NCBI GenBank assembly: GCA_945870035.1
Contig: CAMBQQ010000015.1
Span: forward strand, 1-51,995
From: Rhizobium sp. Q54
GTDB taxonomy: Bacteria; Pseudomonadota; Alphaproteobacteria; Rhizobiales; Xanthobacteraceae
DNA length: 51,995 nucleotides
Reading direction: 5' to 3'
A program made the translations under genes and the position numbers. This document shows positions 1 to 8,001 of this stretch, piece by piece (the first letter of the stretch is position 1; each line of letters begins with the position of its first letter). The notes under the pieces were generated by a model. The model was not told the DNA's origin and made no database searches. It saw only the letters and a list, made by a program, of their open reading frames with translations.

Positions 1-127
1 GAGGGAAAAGGCAGCTTGTGCCACCCTCAACAGGACGCCGGGTGCATACGGCGGAGCCGCACCGGCGTCAGATCATCTGCCAATTGCCCGCCGATCCGCG
101 CGGGCTAACGATCACGCAGCAAAAACG

Positions 128-706
128 CTATTGTTCGAGGTGCCCTTTAGGTTTGTTCTTCCGCTTGTTCTTTGGCTTGTTTTTGGGCTTCTTTTTGAGC
201 TTGTTTTTGAGCTTGTTTTTGGACTTGTTTTTTTGCTGCTTGCCGGCCTTCTTCGTCGCCGCGCGAACCGGTAATTTACGCGGCGCCTTGCGGCCTAGCC
301 GCGGCTGGGCGGCGCGGCGGCCGACATTGCGCAGAAACAATTTCTCTAGCGGGTAGCTCAACCGCCGCGCTGCCGCCTTGAGCGGCAGCCACTCGACCGC
401 GACGATGTCGGCCATCAGGTCGTGGCTGGCTTCCTCCTCGGCCTGCATCTGCCAGAACTGCACGACCTTGGGCCGCCCGCCGGCGCGATACGTGATGGCG
501 CCGAGAAACTCGTTAACCTCGACGCGGTGGCCGGTTTCCTCGATCACTTCGCGGCGCGCGGCGGCCATCGGGTTTTCGTCGCGCTTGAGCTTGCCGCGCG
601 GCAGCACCCATTTATCGTCCTTGCTGCGCTGGACGACGGCAAACAAAATGCGCTTACCGCCGCGCACCACGATGCCGCCTGCCGCCTGGATGAATTTGCC
701 TGGCAC
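128..706 (-). CDS. Nudix hydrolase with Lys/Asn-rich C-terminal tail
   Basis: This is a 192-residue Nudix hydrolase, a family that hydrolyses nucleoside-diphosphate-linked substrates. The Nudix box is complete at residues 38-60: G38, E44, then R52-E53 and E56-E57-T-G, which supply the Mg-binding glutamates. The catalytic fold ends near residue 125. The rest is a basic linker followed by seven KNKX tetrapeptides (residues 159-186), unlike the compact end of most Nudix proteins; such a tail could bind nucleic acid or polyphosphate, but that is inference. The start ATG gives the expected beta strand just before the GG of the fold. The gene lies 150 bases downstream of a GNAT gene on the same strand. 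The substrate cannot be named from sequence. Confidence 0.9.
   Translation of the reverse strand: MPGKFIQAAGGIVVRGGKRILFAVVQRSKDDKWVLPRGKLKRDENPMAAARREVIEETGHRVEVNEFLGAITYRAGGRPKVVQFWQMQAEEEASHDLMADIVAVEWLPLKAAARRLSYPLEKLFLRNVGRRAAQPRLGRKAPRKLPVRAATKKAGKQQKNKSKNKLKNKLKKKPKNKPKNKRKNKPKGHLEQ
149..232 (-). repeat. 12-bp coding minisatellite (KNKX units)
   Basis: Seven imperfect tandem copies of a 12-base unit, each coding Lys-Asn-Lys-X (X = S, L, L, P, P, R, P; one unit is KKKP). They form residues 159-186 of the Nudix protein. In-frame 12-bp units can change copy number by slippage without breaking the frame. Confidence 0.85.
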
Positions 707-856
707 TTTGCCGTTTGTCCCGCTCGCGCCGGTGAGCCGGCAGAATCAGAACGCGCAATATCGCGCGGCGCGCCACGAAAATATACACGCGGCTGTGGGA
801 AAGCTCGCTGTGTGACGCTGGGGTGTCAGTGAGATGGCACCGGCAAATGCCGAACC

Positions 857-1351
857 TCACCCCCTGAAATCCGCCGAGCTTCGGCCAAGCGGCGGGCCGG
901 CGAAGCCCGCCCACCTCATCCGATTGACCGCGATCCCGGACACCGGGTTCTTGTCTTCGCCGGCATAGGCGAAGCCGTGCTTCTCGTAGAAGCGAATGGC
1001 GCGGGCATTGTCCTTGTTGACCAGCAGTTCGAGGCCGTCGGGCGAGAGGCGCTTGGCCTCCCTGAGCAAAGCCGCAGCGATGCCCGATCCCCACAGTTCG
1101 GGCGCGACCACGATCTGATCGAGATATTTTGTTTTCGGATCGACGGTGACGAAGCCGAGCAAGGCGCCGCCGCTTTCCGCCAGCACGACATGAGCGACCG
1201 GCAGGAGATCTTGCCGCCAGCGCTCGCGCCACCAGTTCACCCGCGCATTGAAGTTGATATGCGGGTAGTGCTGCGCCCAGGTGCGTCGCCACAGCTCGAT
1301 TGTCGCGTCTTCGTCGGCCGGCGTGTAGGGGCGGAGCGAGGCCGTGGTCAT
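857..1351 (-). CDS. GNAT family N-acetyltransferase
   Basis: A 164-residue single-domain GNAT acetyltransferase that would move an acetyl group from acetyl-CoA to an unknown amine. Visible family features are the first beta strand (LRPYTPAD), the acetyl-CoA loop region LDQIVVAPELWGSGIAAAL (residues about 77-95, an R/Q-x-x-G-x-G/A variant) and the C-terminal block NARAIRFYEKHGFAYAG. The start codon sits one base after the TGA of the DUF4031 gene upstream (1353), so the two are almost certainly co-transcribed. The last ~20 residues look unstructured. Confidence 0.88.
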   Translation of the reverse strand: MTTASLRPYTPADEDATIELWRRTWAQHYPHINFNARVNWWRERWRQDLLPVAHVVLAESGGALLGFVTVDPKTKYLDQIVVAPELWGSGIAAALLREAKRLSPDGLELLVNKDNARAIRFYEKHGFAYAGEDKNPVSGIAVNRMRWAGFAGPPLGRSSADFRG

Positions 1352-1352
1352 C

Positions 1353-1619
1353 TCACGCCGCCTTCAGCCGCAACTGGCGCAGCACCATGACGATCGCGGT
1401 ACGGTCGCTGGCGATCGCGCCCAGCGCGATGGCGCGGCTGCGCTCGAAGCCGGTGATGTCGTAATGCGGGTTCGCCGTTTTCGGCGGCCCTTGATAGGAC
1501 GAGCGGTGCAGGCCGATCTCACGCGCGAAGCGATGCAGTTCGTCGATATCGTCGGCGAGCAAGTGGCACCACTTGCGGCCTTGCCAGTTCCAGATCGCTT
1601 CGTCGACGTAGACTGCCAT
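1353..1619 (-). CDS. DUF4031 domain protein
   Basis: An 88-residue protein beginning MAVYVDEAIW, a start typical of DUF4031. It also shows the WCHLLADDIDELHRFA block and an HYDITGFERSRAIALGA block seen in that family. Function is unknown. I chose the ATG at 1619 rather than an upstream in-frame start because AGGAAG lies just before it and the upstream extension is encoded by a dispersed palindromic repeat. It heads a probable operon with the GNAT gene, whose start is separated from this stop by a single base. Confidence 0.85.
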   Translation of the reverse strand: MAVYVDEAIWNWQGRKWCHLLADDIDELHRFAREIGLHRSSYQGPPKTANPHYDITGFERSRAIALGAIASDRTAIVMVLRQLRLKAA

Positions 1620-1635
1620 TGTACTTTCTTCCTTT

Positions 1636-1763
1636 ACCTCTCCCCTTGGGGGAGAGGTCGGCACACAAAGTGTGCCGGGTGAGGGGGCAAGTGACTCTCG
1701 ATAGGCCATAACCCCTCACCCGCCGCGCTTCGCGCGTTGACCTCTCCCTGCGGGAGAGGTGAA
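1636..1763. repeat. Dispersed palindromic repeat, family A copy 1
   Basis: A composite palindrome whose ends are CCTCTCCC...GGGAGAGG hairpins, with an inner CCCTCACCC/GGGTGAGGG pair and a small GGCACACAAAGTGTGCC hairpin. The same ends recur at 20607-20752, 24005-24045 and 26486-26622. It fills the gap between the DUF4031 and OmpA-domain genes. Confidence 0.85.
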
Positions 1764-1784
1764 GGGATGACGCGCCGCGTGTAA

Positions 1785-2813
1785 CTACCGCTCCGTCAGC
1801 TTGAACTCGATGCGGCGATTGCGGCGATAGGCGTCGTCGGTGGTGCCGGTATCGAGCGGCTGGAATTCGGCAAAGCCCGCGGCGACAAGGCGCTGCGGAG
1901 AGATGCCCTTGCTGACCATGTATTGCACGACCGCGATGGCGCGCGCCGCGGAGAGGTCCCAGTTCGACTTGAAGATCGGCCCGGATATCGGCCGCACGTC
2001 GGTATGGCCGTCGACGCGCACGACCCAGGCGATGTCGGCCGGGATCTTGCCGCCGAGTTCGAGCAGCGCGGTGGCAATCTTGTCGATCTCGGTGAGCGCC
2101 GCCGGCTTCAGTTCGGCCTTGCCGGCGTCGAACAGGAGTTCGGATTGCAGCACGAATCGGTCGCCGACGATGCGGATGTCGGGACGATTGCCCAGAATTT
2201 CGCGCAGACGGCCGAAGAAGTCAGAGCGGTACTTGGTCAGTTCCTCGACCTTTTGCGCCAGCGCGATGTTGAGGCGCTGGCCGAGATCGGCGATGCGGTT
2301 CTGCGATTCCTTCTCCTTGCGCTCGGAGACATCGAGCGCCTGCTCGATAGCGGCGAGCTGACGGCGGAAAGCGGCGAGCTGCTGGTTGAGGATTTCGACC
2401 TGCGCCAGCGCGCGCGCCGAGATTTTCCGTTCGCCTTCCAGCGCGGTGGAGAGTTCGGCTGCCTGGCCCTGCGCAGCGGAGAGCCCGGCGCCGGCGCCTT
2501 CGGCGATGCCTTTAAGCCGGTCGCGCTCGGTTTCGGCGATGCTGAGTGAGGCGCGCAGCTGCGAGAGTTGCGCCTCGACGTCGGCCTTGCCGGTTTTTTC
2601 CATCGACAGCAGATCGGTGAGCTGCGCGATCTGCGCGTTCAGCCGCGTCAGCGCAGTGTCCTTGCCGGTCAATTCCTGTTGCAGAAAGAACTGCACGACG
2701 ACGAAGACGGTCAGAATGAAGATGATCGACAGGATCAGCGTCGACAGCGCGTCGACGAAGCCCGGCCAGTAGTTCATTCCTTCGCCGCCGCGGCGTGATC
2801 GTGCAAGGGGCAT
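1785..2813 (-). CDS. MotB/OmpA-like membrane protein with peptidoglycan-binding domain
   Basis: A 342-residue inner-membrane protein. After a short basic N-terminus and NYWPGFVDALSTLIL comes one membrane helix (about residues 20-44), then a long coiled coil (about 50-200), then an OmpA-type peptidoglycan-binding domain with VDGHTDVRP and the closing YRRNRRIEFKL. This is MotB/TolR-style architecture, but no flagellar genes are nearby. The upstream partner at 2981-3961 is a MotA/TolQ-like protein on the same strand, so the pair probably forms a proton-driven, wall-anchored complex; its role is not known to me. The start at 2813 has GGAGTGA upstream and keeps the basic stretch expected before the helix. 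Confidence 0.88.
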   Translation of the reverse strand: MPLARSRRGGEGMNYWPGFVDALSTLILSIIFILTVFVVVQFFLQQELTGKDTALTRLNAQIAQLTDLLSMEKTGKADVEAQLSQLRASLSIAETERDRLKGIAEGAGAGLSAAQGQAAELSTALEGERKISARALAQVEILNQQLAAFRRQLAAIEQALDVSERKEKESQNRIADLGQRLNIALAQKVEELTKYRSDFFGRLREILGNRPDIRIVGDRFVLQSELLFDAGKAELKPAALTEIDKIATALLELGGKIPADIAWVVRVDGHTDVRPISGPIFKSNWDLSAARAIAVVQYMVSKGISPQRLVAAGFAEFQPLDTGTTDDAYRRNRRIEFKLTER

Positions 2814-2839
2814 TCAGTTCACTCCAAACCTATCTCCGC

Positions 2840-2975
2840 CATCCTGAGGTGCCCGCGCGCAGCGCGGGCCTCGAAGGATACGGCCGCCGATTCTTTGCCT
2901 GTCATCCTTCGAGGCTCGCTTCGCTCGCACCTCAGGATGACGGTCAAGTTTGTACGCTCCGCGCACCTCAGGGTG
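2840..2975. repeat. Dispersed palindromic repeat, family B copy 1
   Basis: Contains CATCCTGAGGTGC...GGCCTCGAAGGAT and its inverse (CATCCTTCGAGGCTCGC...GCACCTCAGGATG), followed by a degenerate CACCTCAGGGTGG. Related copies lie at 8002-8170 and 36335-36451. It separates the two genes of the MotA/MotB-like pair. Confidence 0.85.
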
Positions 2976-2980
2976 GCGGA

Positions 2981-3961
2981 TCAGCGCCCAATCTTCTCGC
3001 GCGCCATGACCTCAAGCAGCTTCTTGATCTCGCGCTGCGTCTCGGCCTGGCCATCGACCCAGTCGCGGATCATCTGCTGCTCGGTGCGCATGTGATGCAC
3101 CAGGCCCTGAATCGCTTCGGCGAGGTTGGCCATGGCGGCGGAAGCCGCTTTGCCGGAGCCGGTCTGTTCGACGGCCTCGCGCAGCTTTTCGACGGCGCCG
3201 CGCACTTCGAACGATACGCCGGCGGTGTGCTCGCCTGGTTCGGTGCCATGGTCGTAAACCGTGGTCGAGAGCCAGTCTTCCAGTTCGGTGTAGAAGCGGT
3301 TTTGCGCCTGGCTCGATTGCAGATCGAGGAAGCCGAGGATCAGCGAACCGGCGAGGCCGAACAGCGACGACGAGAATGAAATGCCCATGCCCGAAAGCGG
3401 GGCGGCAAGGCCTTCGCGCAACGTATCGAACATAGAGCCGGCATCGCCGCCTGGCTTGAGGCCCTGAATAACATTGCCGACCGAGGACACGGTTTCGATC
3501 AGGCCCCAGAAGGTGCCAAGCAGGCCGAGGAAGACCAGAAGGCCGGTCATATAGCGCAGGATGTCGCGCGCTTCGTCGAGGCGGGTGGCGATCGAGTCGA
3601 GAATGCCGCGCATCAATTGCGCCGACATCGCCATGCGGCCGACGCGGCTGCCGAGGATGGCGGCCATCGGCGCCAGCAGCACCGGCGGGCGTTCGACGGC
3701 GAGACCGGGATCGGCGAGGCGGAAATTATTGACCCAGGCGATTTCCGGGTAGAGCCGCGCCACCTGACGCACCGCCAGGATGATGCCGATTACCAGCACC
3801 GCGATGATCACGGCGTTGAGCCCGGGATTGGCCATGAAGGCCACCTGGATCTGCTTGTAGAGCAGGAAGGCGACCAAGGCGCCGAGGATGACGAAAACCA
3901 TCATCCGGAACAGGAAGATGCGCGGCGACGACAATTTCAGCGGGTCGAGTTCTTTTGCCAT
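2981..3961 (-). CDS. MotA/TolQ/ExbB-family proton channel-like protein
   Basis: A 326-residue polytopic membrane protein from the ATG at 3961; an in-frame start at 4009 would add 16 residues and is less likely. Predicted membrane helices cover PRIFLFRMMVFVILGALVAF, a second near NAVIIAVLVIGIILAV, and a pair around YMTGLLVFLGLLGTFWGLIE and FSSSLFGLAGSLILGFLDL. The GLLGTFWGL and GMGISFSSSLFGLAGS blocks match the core of MotA/TolQ/ExbB channels. The C-terminal ~100 residues are a cytoplasmic coiled-coil-like tail. It lies directly upstream of the MotB/OmpA-like gene and likely forms the stator to its wall-binding partner. It is distinct from the true TolQ at 27451. Confidence 0.85.
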   Translation of the reverse strand: MAKELDPLKLSSPRIFLFRMMVFVILGALVAFLLYKQIQVAFMANPGLNAVIIAVLVIGIILAVRQVARLYPEIAWVNNFRLADPGLAVERPPVLLAPMAAILGSRVGRMAMSAQLMRGILDSIATRLDEARDILRYMTGLLVFLGLLGTFWGLIETVSSVGNVIQGLKPGGDAGSMFDTLREGLAAPLSGMGISFSSSLFGLAGSLILGFLDLQSSQAQNRFYTELEDWLSTTVYDHGTEPGEHTAGVSFEVRGAVEKLREAVEQTGSGKAASAAMANLAEAIQGLVHHMRTEQQMIRDWVDGQAETQREIKKLLEVMAREKIGR

Positions 3962-4137
3962 GCGGAAATGAGTTCCGATTTTAAACCAAGCGCCGAGGCC
4001 AGATTCCACGAATCAATATGACACAGACTGGTGACAAGGAAAAATTGTGGCGGCCGGAAACTGACTATAAAGCGGCCGATTGAGTTGAAATTGGGGTGTT
4101 TCTTTTCCCTTCCCGCCGCTCGCGGGGGAGGAGGAAA

Positions 4138-4932
4138 CTAGCCCTTCGCTGCCTTGAGGACGCGCAGCAGTTCCTTGCCGATAGCCTCGTTGCCGGCCAG
4201 GACATCGCCCTTTTCCAGCATCTCATCGGCGCCATCGCAATCTGACACGTAACCGCCGGCCTCGCGCACCAGAATGATGCCGGCCGCCAGATCCCAGGGC
4301 TTGAGCACCCGGTCCCAATAGGCGTCGAAACGGCCGGCCGCGACAAAGGCCAGATCAAGCGCGGTGGCGCCGTAATGGCGCAGGCCGGCGACATTGACCT
4401 GCACCGCGCCGATTTCGCGGCGCGACAGGTTGACGTCGCCGCGGCCGAGATGGGGAATGCCGCAGCCGATGAGGCAATCGGCAAGCTGCTTGCGGCCGGC
4501 GACGCGGATGCGGTGGTCGTTGAGGAAGGCGCCTTTGCCCTTCTCGGCGACGAACAGTTCTTCGCTGGCCGGATTGTAGACAAGTCCGGCGACGATCGCG
4601 CCTTCGCGCTCGAGCGCCAGCGAAATGGCGAATTGCGGCAGGCCGTGCAGGAAGTTCGACGTGCCGTCGAGCGGATCGACGATCCAGCGGTGCGACTTGT
4701 CGGTACCCTCGCGCATGCCGCCTTCCTCGCCGAGGAAGCCGTAATTCGGCCGCGCCTTGGACAATTCGGCATACAGCGTTTCTTCGGCGCGCCGGTCGGC
4801 GGCGGAAACGAAATTGGCCGGTCCTTTGAGCGACACCTGGAGGTTTTCGATCTCGCCGAAATCGCGCTTGAGGGCGCGCGCGGTCTTGCGCGCGGCGGCG
4901 ATCATGACGTTGAGCAGGGCGGAATGGTGCAT
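4138..4932 (-). CDS. Inositol monophosphatase family protein (SuhB-like)
   Basis: A 264-residue Mg-dependent phosphatase of the inositol monophosphatase/SuhB family. Metal ligands are visible: E70 in GEEGG, the DPLDGT motif at residues 86-91 (D86, D89), and the second signature WDLAAG at 213-218. Full length for the family. It follows the Sel1-repeat gene on the same strand with a gap of 56 bases, so they may share a transcript. Members act on myo-inositol phosphates, and SuhB also acts in rRNA antitermination; which applies here cannot be seen. Confidence 0.92.
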   Translation of the reverse strand: MHHSALLNVMIAAARKTARALKRDFGEIENLQVSLKGPANFVSAADRRAEETLYAELSKARPNYGFLGEEGGMREGTDKSHRWIVDPLDGTSNFLHGLPQFAISLALEREGAIVAGLVYNPASEELFVAEKGKGAFLNDHRIRVAGRKQLADCLIGCGIPHLGRGDVNLSRREIGAVQVNVAGLRHYGATALDLAFVAAGRFDAYWDRVLKPWDLAAGIILVREAGGYVSDCDGADEMLEKGDVLAGNEAIGKELLRVLKAAKG

Positions 4933-4988
4933 GGGGAGGGGGTCTGCCCGCGTGGGGGCTTGCCGTCAAGACCGCCCTCGCGAAGCGG

Positions 4989-5933
4989 TTAGCGAGCCTC
5001 GATCCCGCCGGTCAGCCATTTCTGAACGGCGGTGTTGGCGGCGTCGCGCACGGTTTGCGGCTGGCGGGCGGCGAAAGCATCGAGTTCGGGGTCGCCGGCG
5101 CCGGCCTGCTTGGCGACGATGTGCCAGCGGATCGCGGCGGCGGCGTCGGCCGCCATGCCGCGGCCGGCCATCAGGATGCGGGCCAGACGGTTCTGCGCGA
5201 TCGGCGAGCCGCGCCGGGCCGCGATGAGGAAAAGGCGGGCGGCGCCGCTTTCGTCTTTTTCGACGCCGTCGCCGTTGAACTGGGCGATGGCGAACTCGAC
5301 CATGGCGTCGAGGTTGCCGGCGATCGATGCTTTGGCCATCAGCAAAGCCGCCTGTTGGGCGTCCTTCGGCACGCCGCGGCCTTCCTTGTACATCGTGGCG
5401 AGGGCGTATTGCGCTTCGGCATTGCCGGCATCGGCGGCAACGCGGAGCAGTTCGGCGGCGCGTGTGAAGTCCTGCTTGAACTCCTGGCCCTGCAAGTACA
5501 GCAAAGCGAGATTGTAGTTGGCGGCCGGATGGCCGAGCCTGGCGGCTTCGCCCAACAGGCGCGCGGCCTCGGCGGTGTTGCGCGCGCCGGCGCGGCCCTC
5601 GAAGGAAAACATCGCCAGGGCGAACGTCGCGTTGCGGTCGCCGGCCGCGGCGGCCTGCTTATACCACTGCGCGGCCTTTATATCGTCACGGCCGACGCCG
5701 AAGCCATTGGCGTAGAGTTCGCCGAGCAAGGTCATGGCGGCGGCATCGCCCTGCTGCGCGCGCTTTGTGGCTTCGTTGAATGCGGTGAGATAGAAGCCGC
5801 GCTGATAGGCGCCGAAGGCGTCGTCGAGGGCGGCACCGGCCGCACTTTGCGCCGTGGCCGGCGCGGCGAGAGCCAAGGCAAGGGCGAAAGCGCCGATCAA
5901 CGCCATCGACAGCGATCGTCCAATGCGCCTCAT
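4989..5933 (-). CDS. Secreted Sel1-repeat (TPR-like) protein
   Basis: A 314-residue protein with a signal peptide (RRIGRSLSMALIGAFALALALAAPATAQ) followed by about six Sel1-like repeats (for example AMTLLGELYANGFGVGRDDIKA, AQYALATMYKEGRGVPKDAQQA). Such solenoids are protein-binding scaffolds, often in envelope or signalling roles. The start at 5933 is preferred over an in-frame start at 6116: it opens with the signal peptide, and its ATG overlaps the TGA of the thiE-like gene (ATGA), indicating translational coupling. The specific partner is unknown. Confidence 0.88.
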   Translation of the reverse strand: MRRIGRSLSMALIGAFALALALAAPATAQSAAGAALDDAFGAYQRGFYLTAFNEATKRAQQGDAAAMTLLGELYANGFGVGRDDIKAAQWYKQAAAAGDRNATFALAMFSFEGRAGARNTAEAARLLGEAARLGHPAANYNLALLYLQGQEFKQDFTRAAELLRVAADAGNAEAQYALATMYKEGRGVPKDAQQAALLMAKASIAGNLDAMVEFAIAQFNGDGVEKDESGAARLFLIAARRGSPIAQNRLARILMAGRGMAADAAAAIRWHIVAKQAGAGDPELDAFAARQPQTVRDAANTAVQKWLTGGIEAR

Positions 5934-6589
5934 GCCGCGCTCTCCGGCAGGCGCAGGTGGGGCATGGCGCTGGCGATAGTCGCGGCAATGTTTTGCGGAT
6001 CGCGCCAGATCCAGTCGCCGAGCGCGATGAAATCGGCGCCGGCCGCGACCAGAGGCGCGATCTCGTCGATCGACGCCGCATAGGCGACACAGGGCGCCTC
6101 GAACACTTCGGCCCACCAGGACACCCGCTCGACGAGCGTATCGAAACCAGGCCGCTCGCCGTTCCGGTCCGGCTCGCCGAACATGACGTAATCGGCGCCG
6201 CCTTCGGCCGCCGACATGGCTTCATGACGGGTGGTCAGGTTTCCGGCACCGACGATCCAATCCGGCTTCAACTTCCCGAACGCTTCGGCCGTGTCATCGA
6301 TGCCGGTCATGTGCGCGCCGTCGGCGCCGGAGCGTGCGATGAGTTCGCTATGGCCATCGACCAGCAGCGCTGCGTTGTGCCGTTGCACCAGCGGCGCGAC
6401 CGCCTTGATACGGTTTATGTTGGTGCGCTCGTCGCCGTCGGCAAGCCGCAGCAGCACGCAGGCGACGTCGCCCGCCTCAAGCGCCGGCTCCAGCGTCAGC
6501 GCGAAGGTCGCGGCGTCGTCGAGCGCCGGCGTAATCAGATAGAGGCGCGGCTGCGGGCGCGGCTCGGCATTTTTCGGGCGTGGGGCCAT
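5930..6589 (-). CDS. thiE: Thiamine phosphate synthase-like protein (ThiE/TenI family)
   Basis: A 219-residue TIM-barrel protein of the ThiE/TenI family, which joins HMP-PP and THZ-P to make thiamine phosphate. Visible strands include RLYLITPALDD, VACVLLRLAD, AALLVDGHSELIARSGADGAHMTG, GADYVMFGEPD and AGADFIALGDWIWRDP. The usual DxxxxHxGxxD segment is only partly kept (DGAHMTGIDD), so it may be a divergent ThiE or a TenI-like paralogue. The start at 6589 is chosen because upstream in-frame residues do not look like the family. No TPP riboswitch was recognised upstream. Its stop overlaps the start of the Sel1 gene. Confidence 0.78.
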   Translation of the reverse strand: MAPRPKNAEPRPQPRLYLITPALDDAATFALTLEPALEAGDVACVLLRLADGDERTNINRIKAVAPLVQRHNAALLVDGHSELIARSGADGAHMTGIDDTAEAFGKLKPDWIVGAGNLTTRHEAMSAAEGGADYVMFGEPDRNGERPGFDTLVERVSWWAEVFEAPCVAYAASIDEIAPLVAAGADFIALGDWIWRDPQNIAATIASAMPHLRLPESAA

Positions 6590-6836
6590 GGTTTCCCAGA
6601 TGATAGCTGTTTCAGGCGGAAAATGGGCGCCCGGAAGCCGGACCGCGCCTCGTAGCATCTTGTCGGCGGTGCGCCAATCGGGGTTCCGGCCATAGGTTCG
6701 GGCGGTCGCGGTCGTTCAATAACAGACGGGCGGAATCCTCCGCCAGATACTGGACTGACCGGTAGGCTGGCGCGTTACGGAACCATTTGCCGTGACGCTT
6801 CGTTAGCCCCCGCTTCCCGTCACTATAGGATGATTC

Positions 6837-7145
6837 ATGAAAGCGATTTTTCTCGCCTCCGCTCTGCTGCTCGGCGCAGCTTTGACACCCGCCGCGGCCG
6901 CGCCGGTGGCGCCGTTGTCCATCGCGCCGGCCATCGCGCCGGCCATCGAGTCGCCCTTGATCGCCGCGCAGTATCGCCGCGATCGCGACCGCGATGTGCG
7001 CCGTTACCATCGCGCAGCGCCGCGCTATCGCGCCGGCCAGCGCTACAGGTCGGCACCGCGTGGCTGGAATCGCTACAGCCGCCGTCCAGGCGACTGGAGT
7101 CGCCGTGGCTGCATCATGGTCGGGCCGGTCTGGTTCTGCCCGTAA
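6837..7145 (+). CDS. Small secreted Arg/Tyr-rich hypothetical protein
   Basis: A 102-residue protein with a clear signal peptide (MKAIFLASALLLGAALTPAAA) and a mature part dominated by Arg, Tyr and Pro (YRRDRDRDVRRYHRAAPRY), ending in GCIMVGPVWFCP with two cysteines. Small exported proteins of this composition are common in Hyphomicrobiales, with no known function. It is transcribed divergently from the thiE-like gene, with 247 bases between them in which I saw no further gene, and is followed by a strong terminator. Confidence 0.75.
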   Translation: MKAIFLASALLLGAALTPAAAAPVAPLSIAPAIAPAIESPLIAAQYRRDRDRDVRRYHRAAPRYRAGQRYRSAPRGWNRYSRRPGDWSRRGCIMVGPVWFCP

Positions 7146-7171
7146 CCTGACCTTCGGTCATGAATCGAAAA

Positions 7172-7200
7172 GCCCCGGCGTTTGCCGGGGCCTTTTTTTA
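7172..7200 (+). terminator. Rho-independent terminator
   Basis: Perfect 8-bp stem GCCCCGGC/GCCGGGGC with a GTTT loop, followed by a run of seven T. It lies 26 bases after the stop of the small secreted protein and also faces the end of the convergent glutathione transferase gene. Confidence 0.9.
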
Positions 7201-7217
7201 TTGGACAGTTCGCCCGC

Positions 7218-7850
7218 TTACGCCGGCATCGGGATCGGCCCCATGTCCTTCGGCACCGCGTAGCCCTTCTGCACGGCGGGACGGGCCGCGACCTTCAGGT
7301 ACCAGCGCTTGACGTTGGGGAAGGCGTTCAAGTCGATGCCCTGCCACTCGAAGCGCGACACCCACGGCCAGCAGCAAATGTCGGCGATGGAATACTCGCC
7401 GCAGATATAGTCTTTGCCCTCGAGCTGGGTGTTGAGCACCTTGTACAGCCGCTGCGCTTCCTTGGAGAAACGCTCCTCGGCATAGGGCGCCTTGCCGGGA
7501 TTATACTTCACGAAGTGATGCACCTGGCCGAGCATGGGGCCGAGGCCGCCCATCTGCCACATCGTCCATTCGATCACCTGATAGCGCTCCTTGCCCGACT
7601 TCGGCAAAAGCTTGCCGGTCTTGTCGGCGAGATAGATCAGGATCGCGCCGGATTCCATCAGCGTCTGGCCGGTCTCGTTATCGACGATGGCCGGGATGCG
7701 GTTGTTCGGCGCGATTTTAAGAAAGTCTGGCGCGAACTGCTCGTCCTTCGAAATATCGATGGCGTGCGCCTTGTAGGGCAGGCCAAGCTCCTCGAGCATG
7801 ATGGAAGCCTTGCGACCGTTCGGCGTGGTCCAGGTATAGAGATCGATCAC
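7218..7850 (-). CDS. Glutathione S-transferase, YfcG/Ure2-like
   Basis: A 210-residue glutathione transferase. The N-terminal thioredoxin-fold domain has the TPNGRK motif (from residue 9) and NNRIPAIVD with the cis-Pro, then GQTLMESGAILIYLADK, the glutathione-binding ES region. The C-terminal helical domain includes YSIADICCWPWV, the usual N-capping box. The TPNG motif resembles YfcG-type enzymes, which act as disulfide reductases using two glutathiones rather than Tyr/Ser/Cys-activated transferases. Single gene flanked by terminators. Confidence 0.9.
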   Translation of the reverse strand: MIDLYTWTTPNGRKASIMLEELGLPYKAHAIDISKDEQFAPDFLKIAPNNRIPAIVDNETGQTLMESGAILIYLADKTGKLLPKSGKERYQVIEWTMWQMGGLGPMLGQVHHFVKYNPGKAPYAEERFSKEAQRLYKVLNTQLEGKDYICGEYSIADICCWPWVSRFEWQGIDLNAFPNVKRWYLKVAARPAVQKGYAVPKDMGPIPMPA

Positions 7851-7964
7851 GGTGGGGTGTCCTTAAGATGCAATGAAAGGCAGGAACCGGCGCGCAAGGT
7901 AAGGCGTTGCCGCCATGCATACAATCACGTTTCCGCTAGCGCTTTACGCATTGCGCGATGTGAA

Positions 7965-7995
7965 AAGGCCGCCCGGGTTGGGCGGCCTTTTTTTG
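7965..7995. terminator. Bidirectional Rho-independent terminator
   Basis: A 10-bp stem AAGGCCGCCC/GGGCGGCCTT with a 5-base loop; the plus strand continues with a T-run and the minus strand with TTTTC. It lies beyond the end of the minus-strand fba gene (stop at 8173) and before the glutathione transferase start at 7850. Confidence 0.75.
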
Positions 7996-8001
7996 CCATC
8001 C

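Noticed and set aside
654-1292. Minus-strand frame bridging the GNAT and Nudix genes
   Set aside because: It is out of frame with both, Arg-rich and without motifs; GNAT and Nudix frames are complete.
5055-6083. Long open frame (342 codons) on the plus strand opposite the Sel1 and thiE-like genes
   Set aside because: It is a mirror of high-GC coding DNA; the translation shows no family motif while the minus strand has two clear genes with signal peptide and coupled start/stop.
6590-6836. Possible TPP riboswitch upstream of the thiE-like gene
   Set aside because: No CTGAGA core or matching second arm was found on the minus strand.
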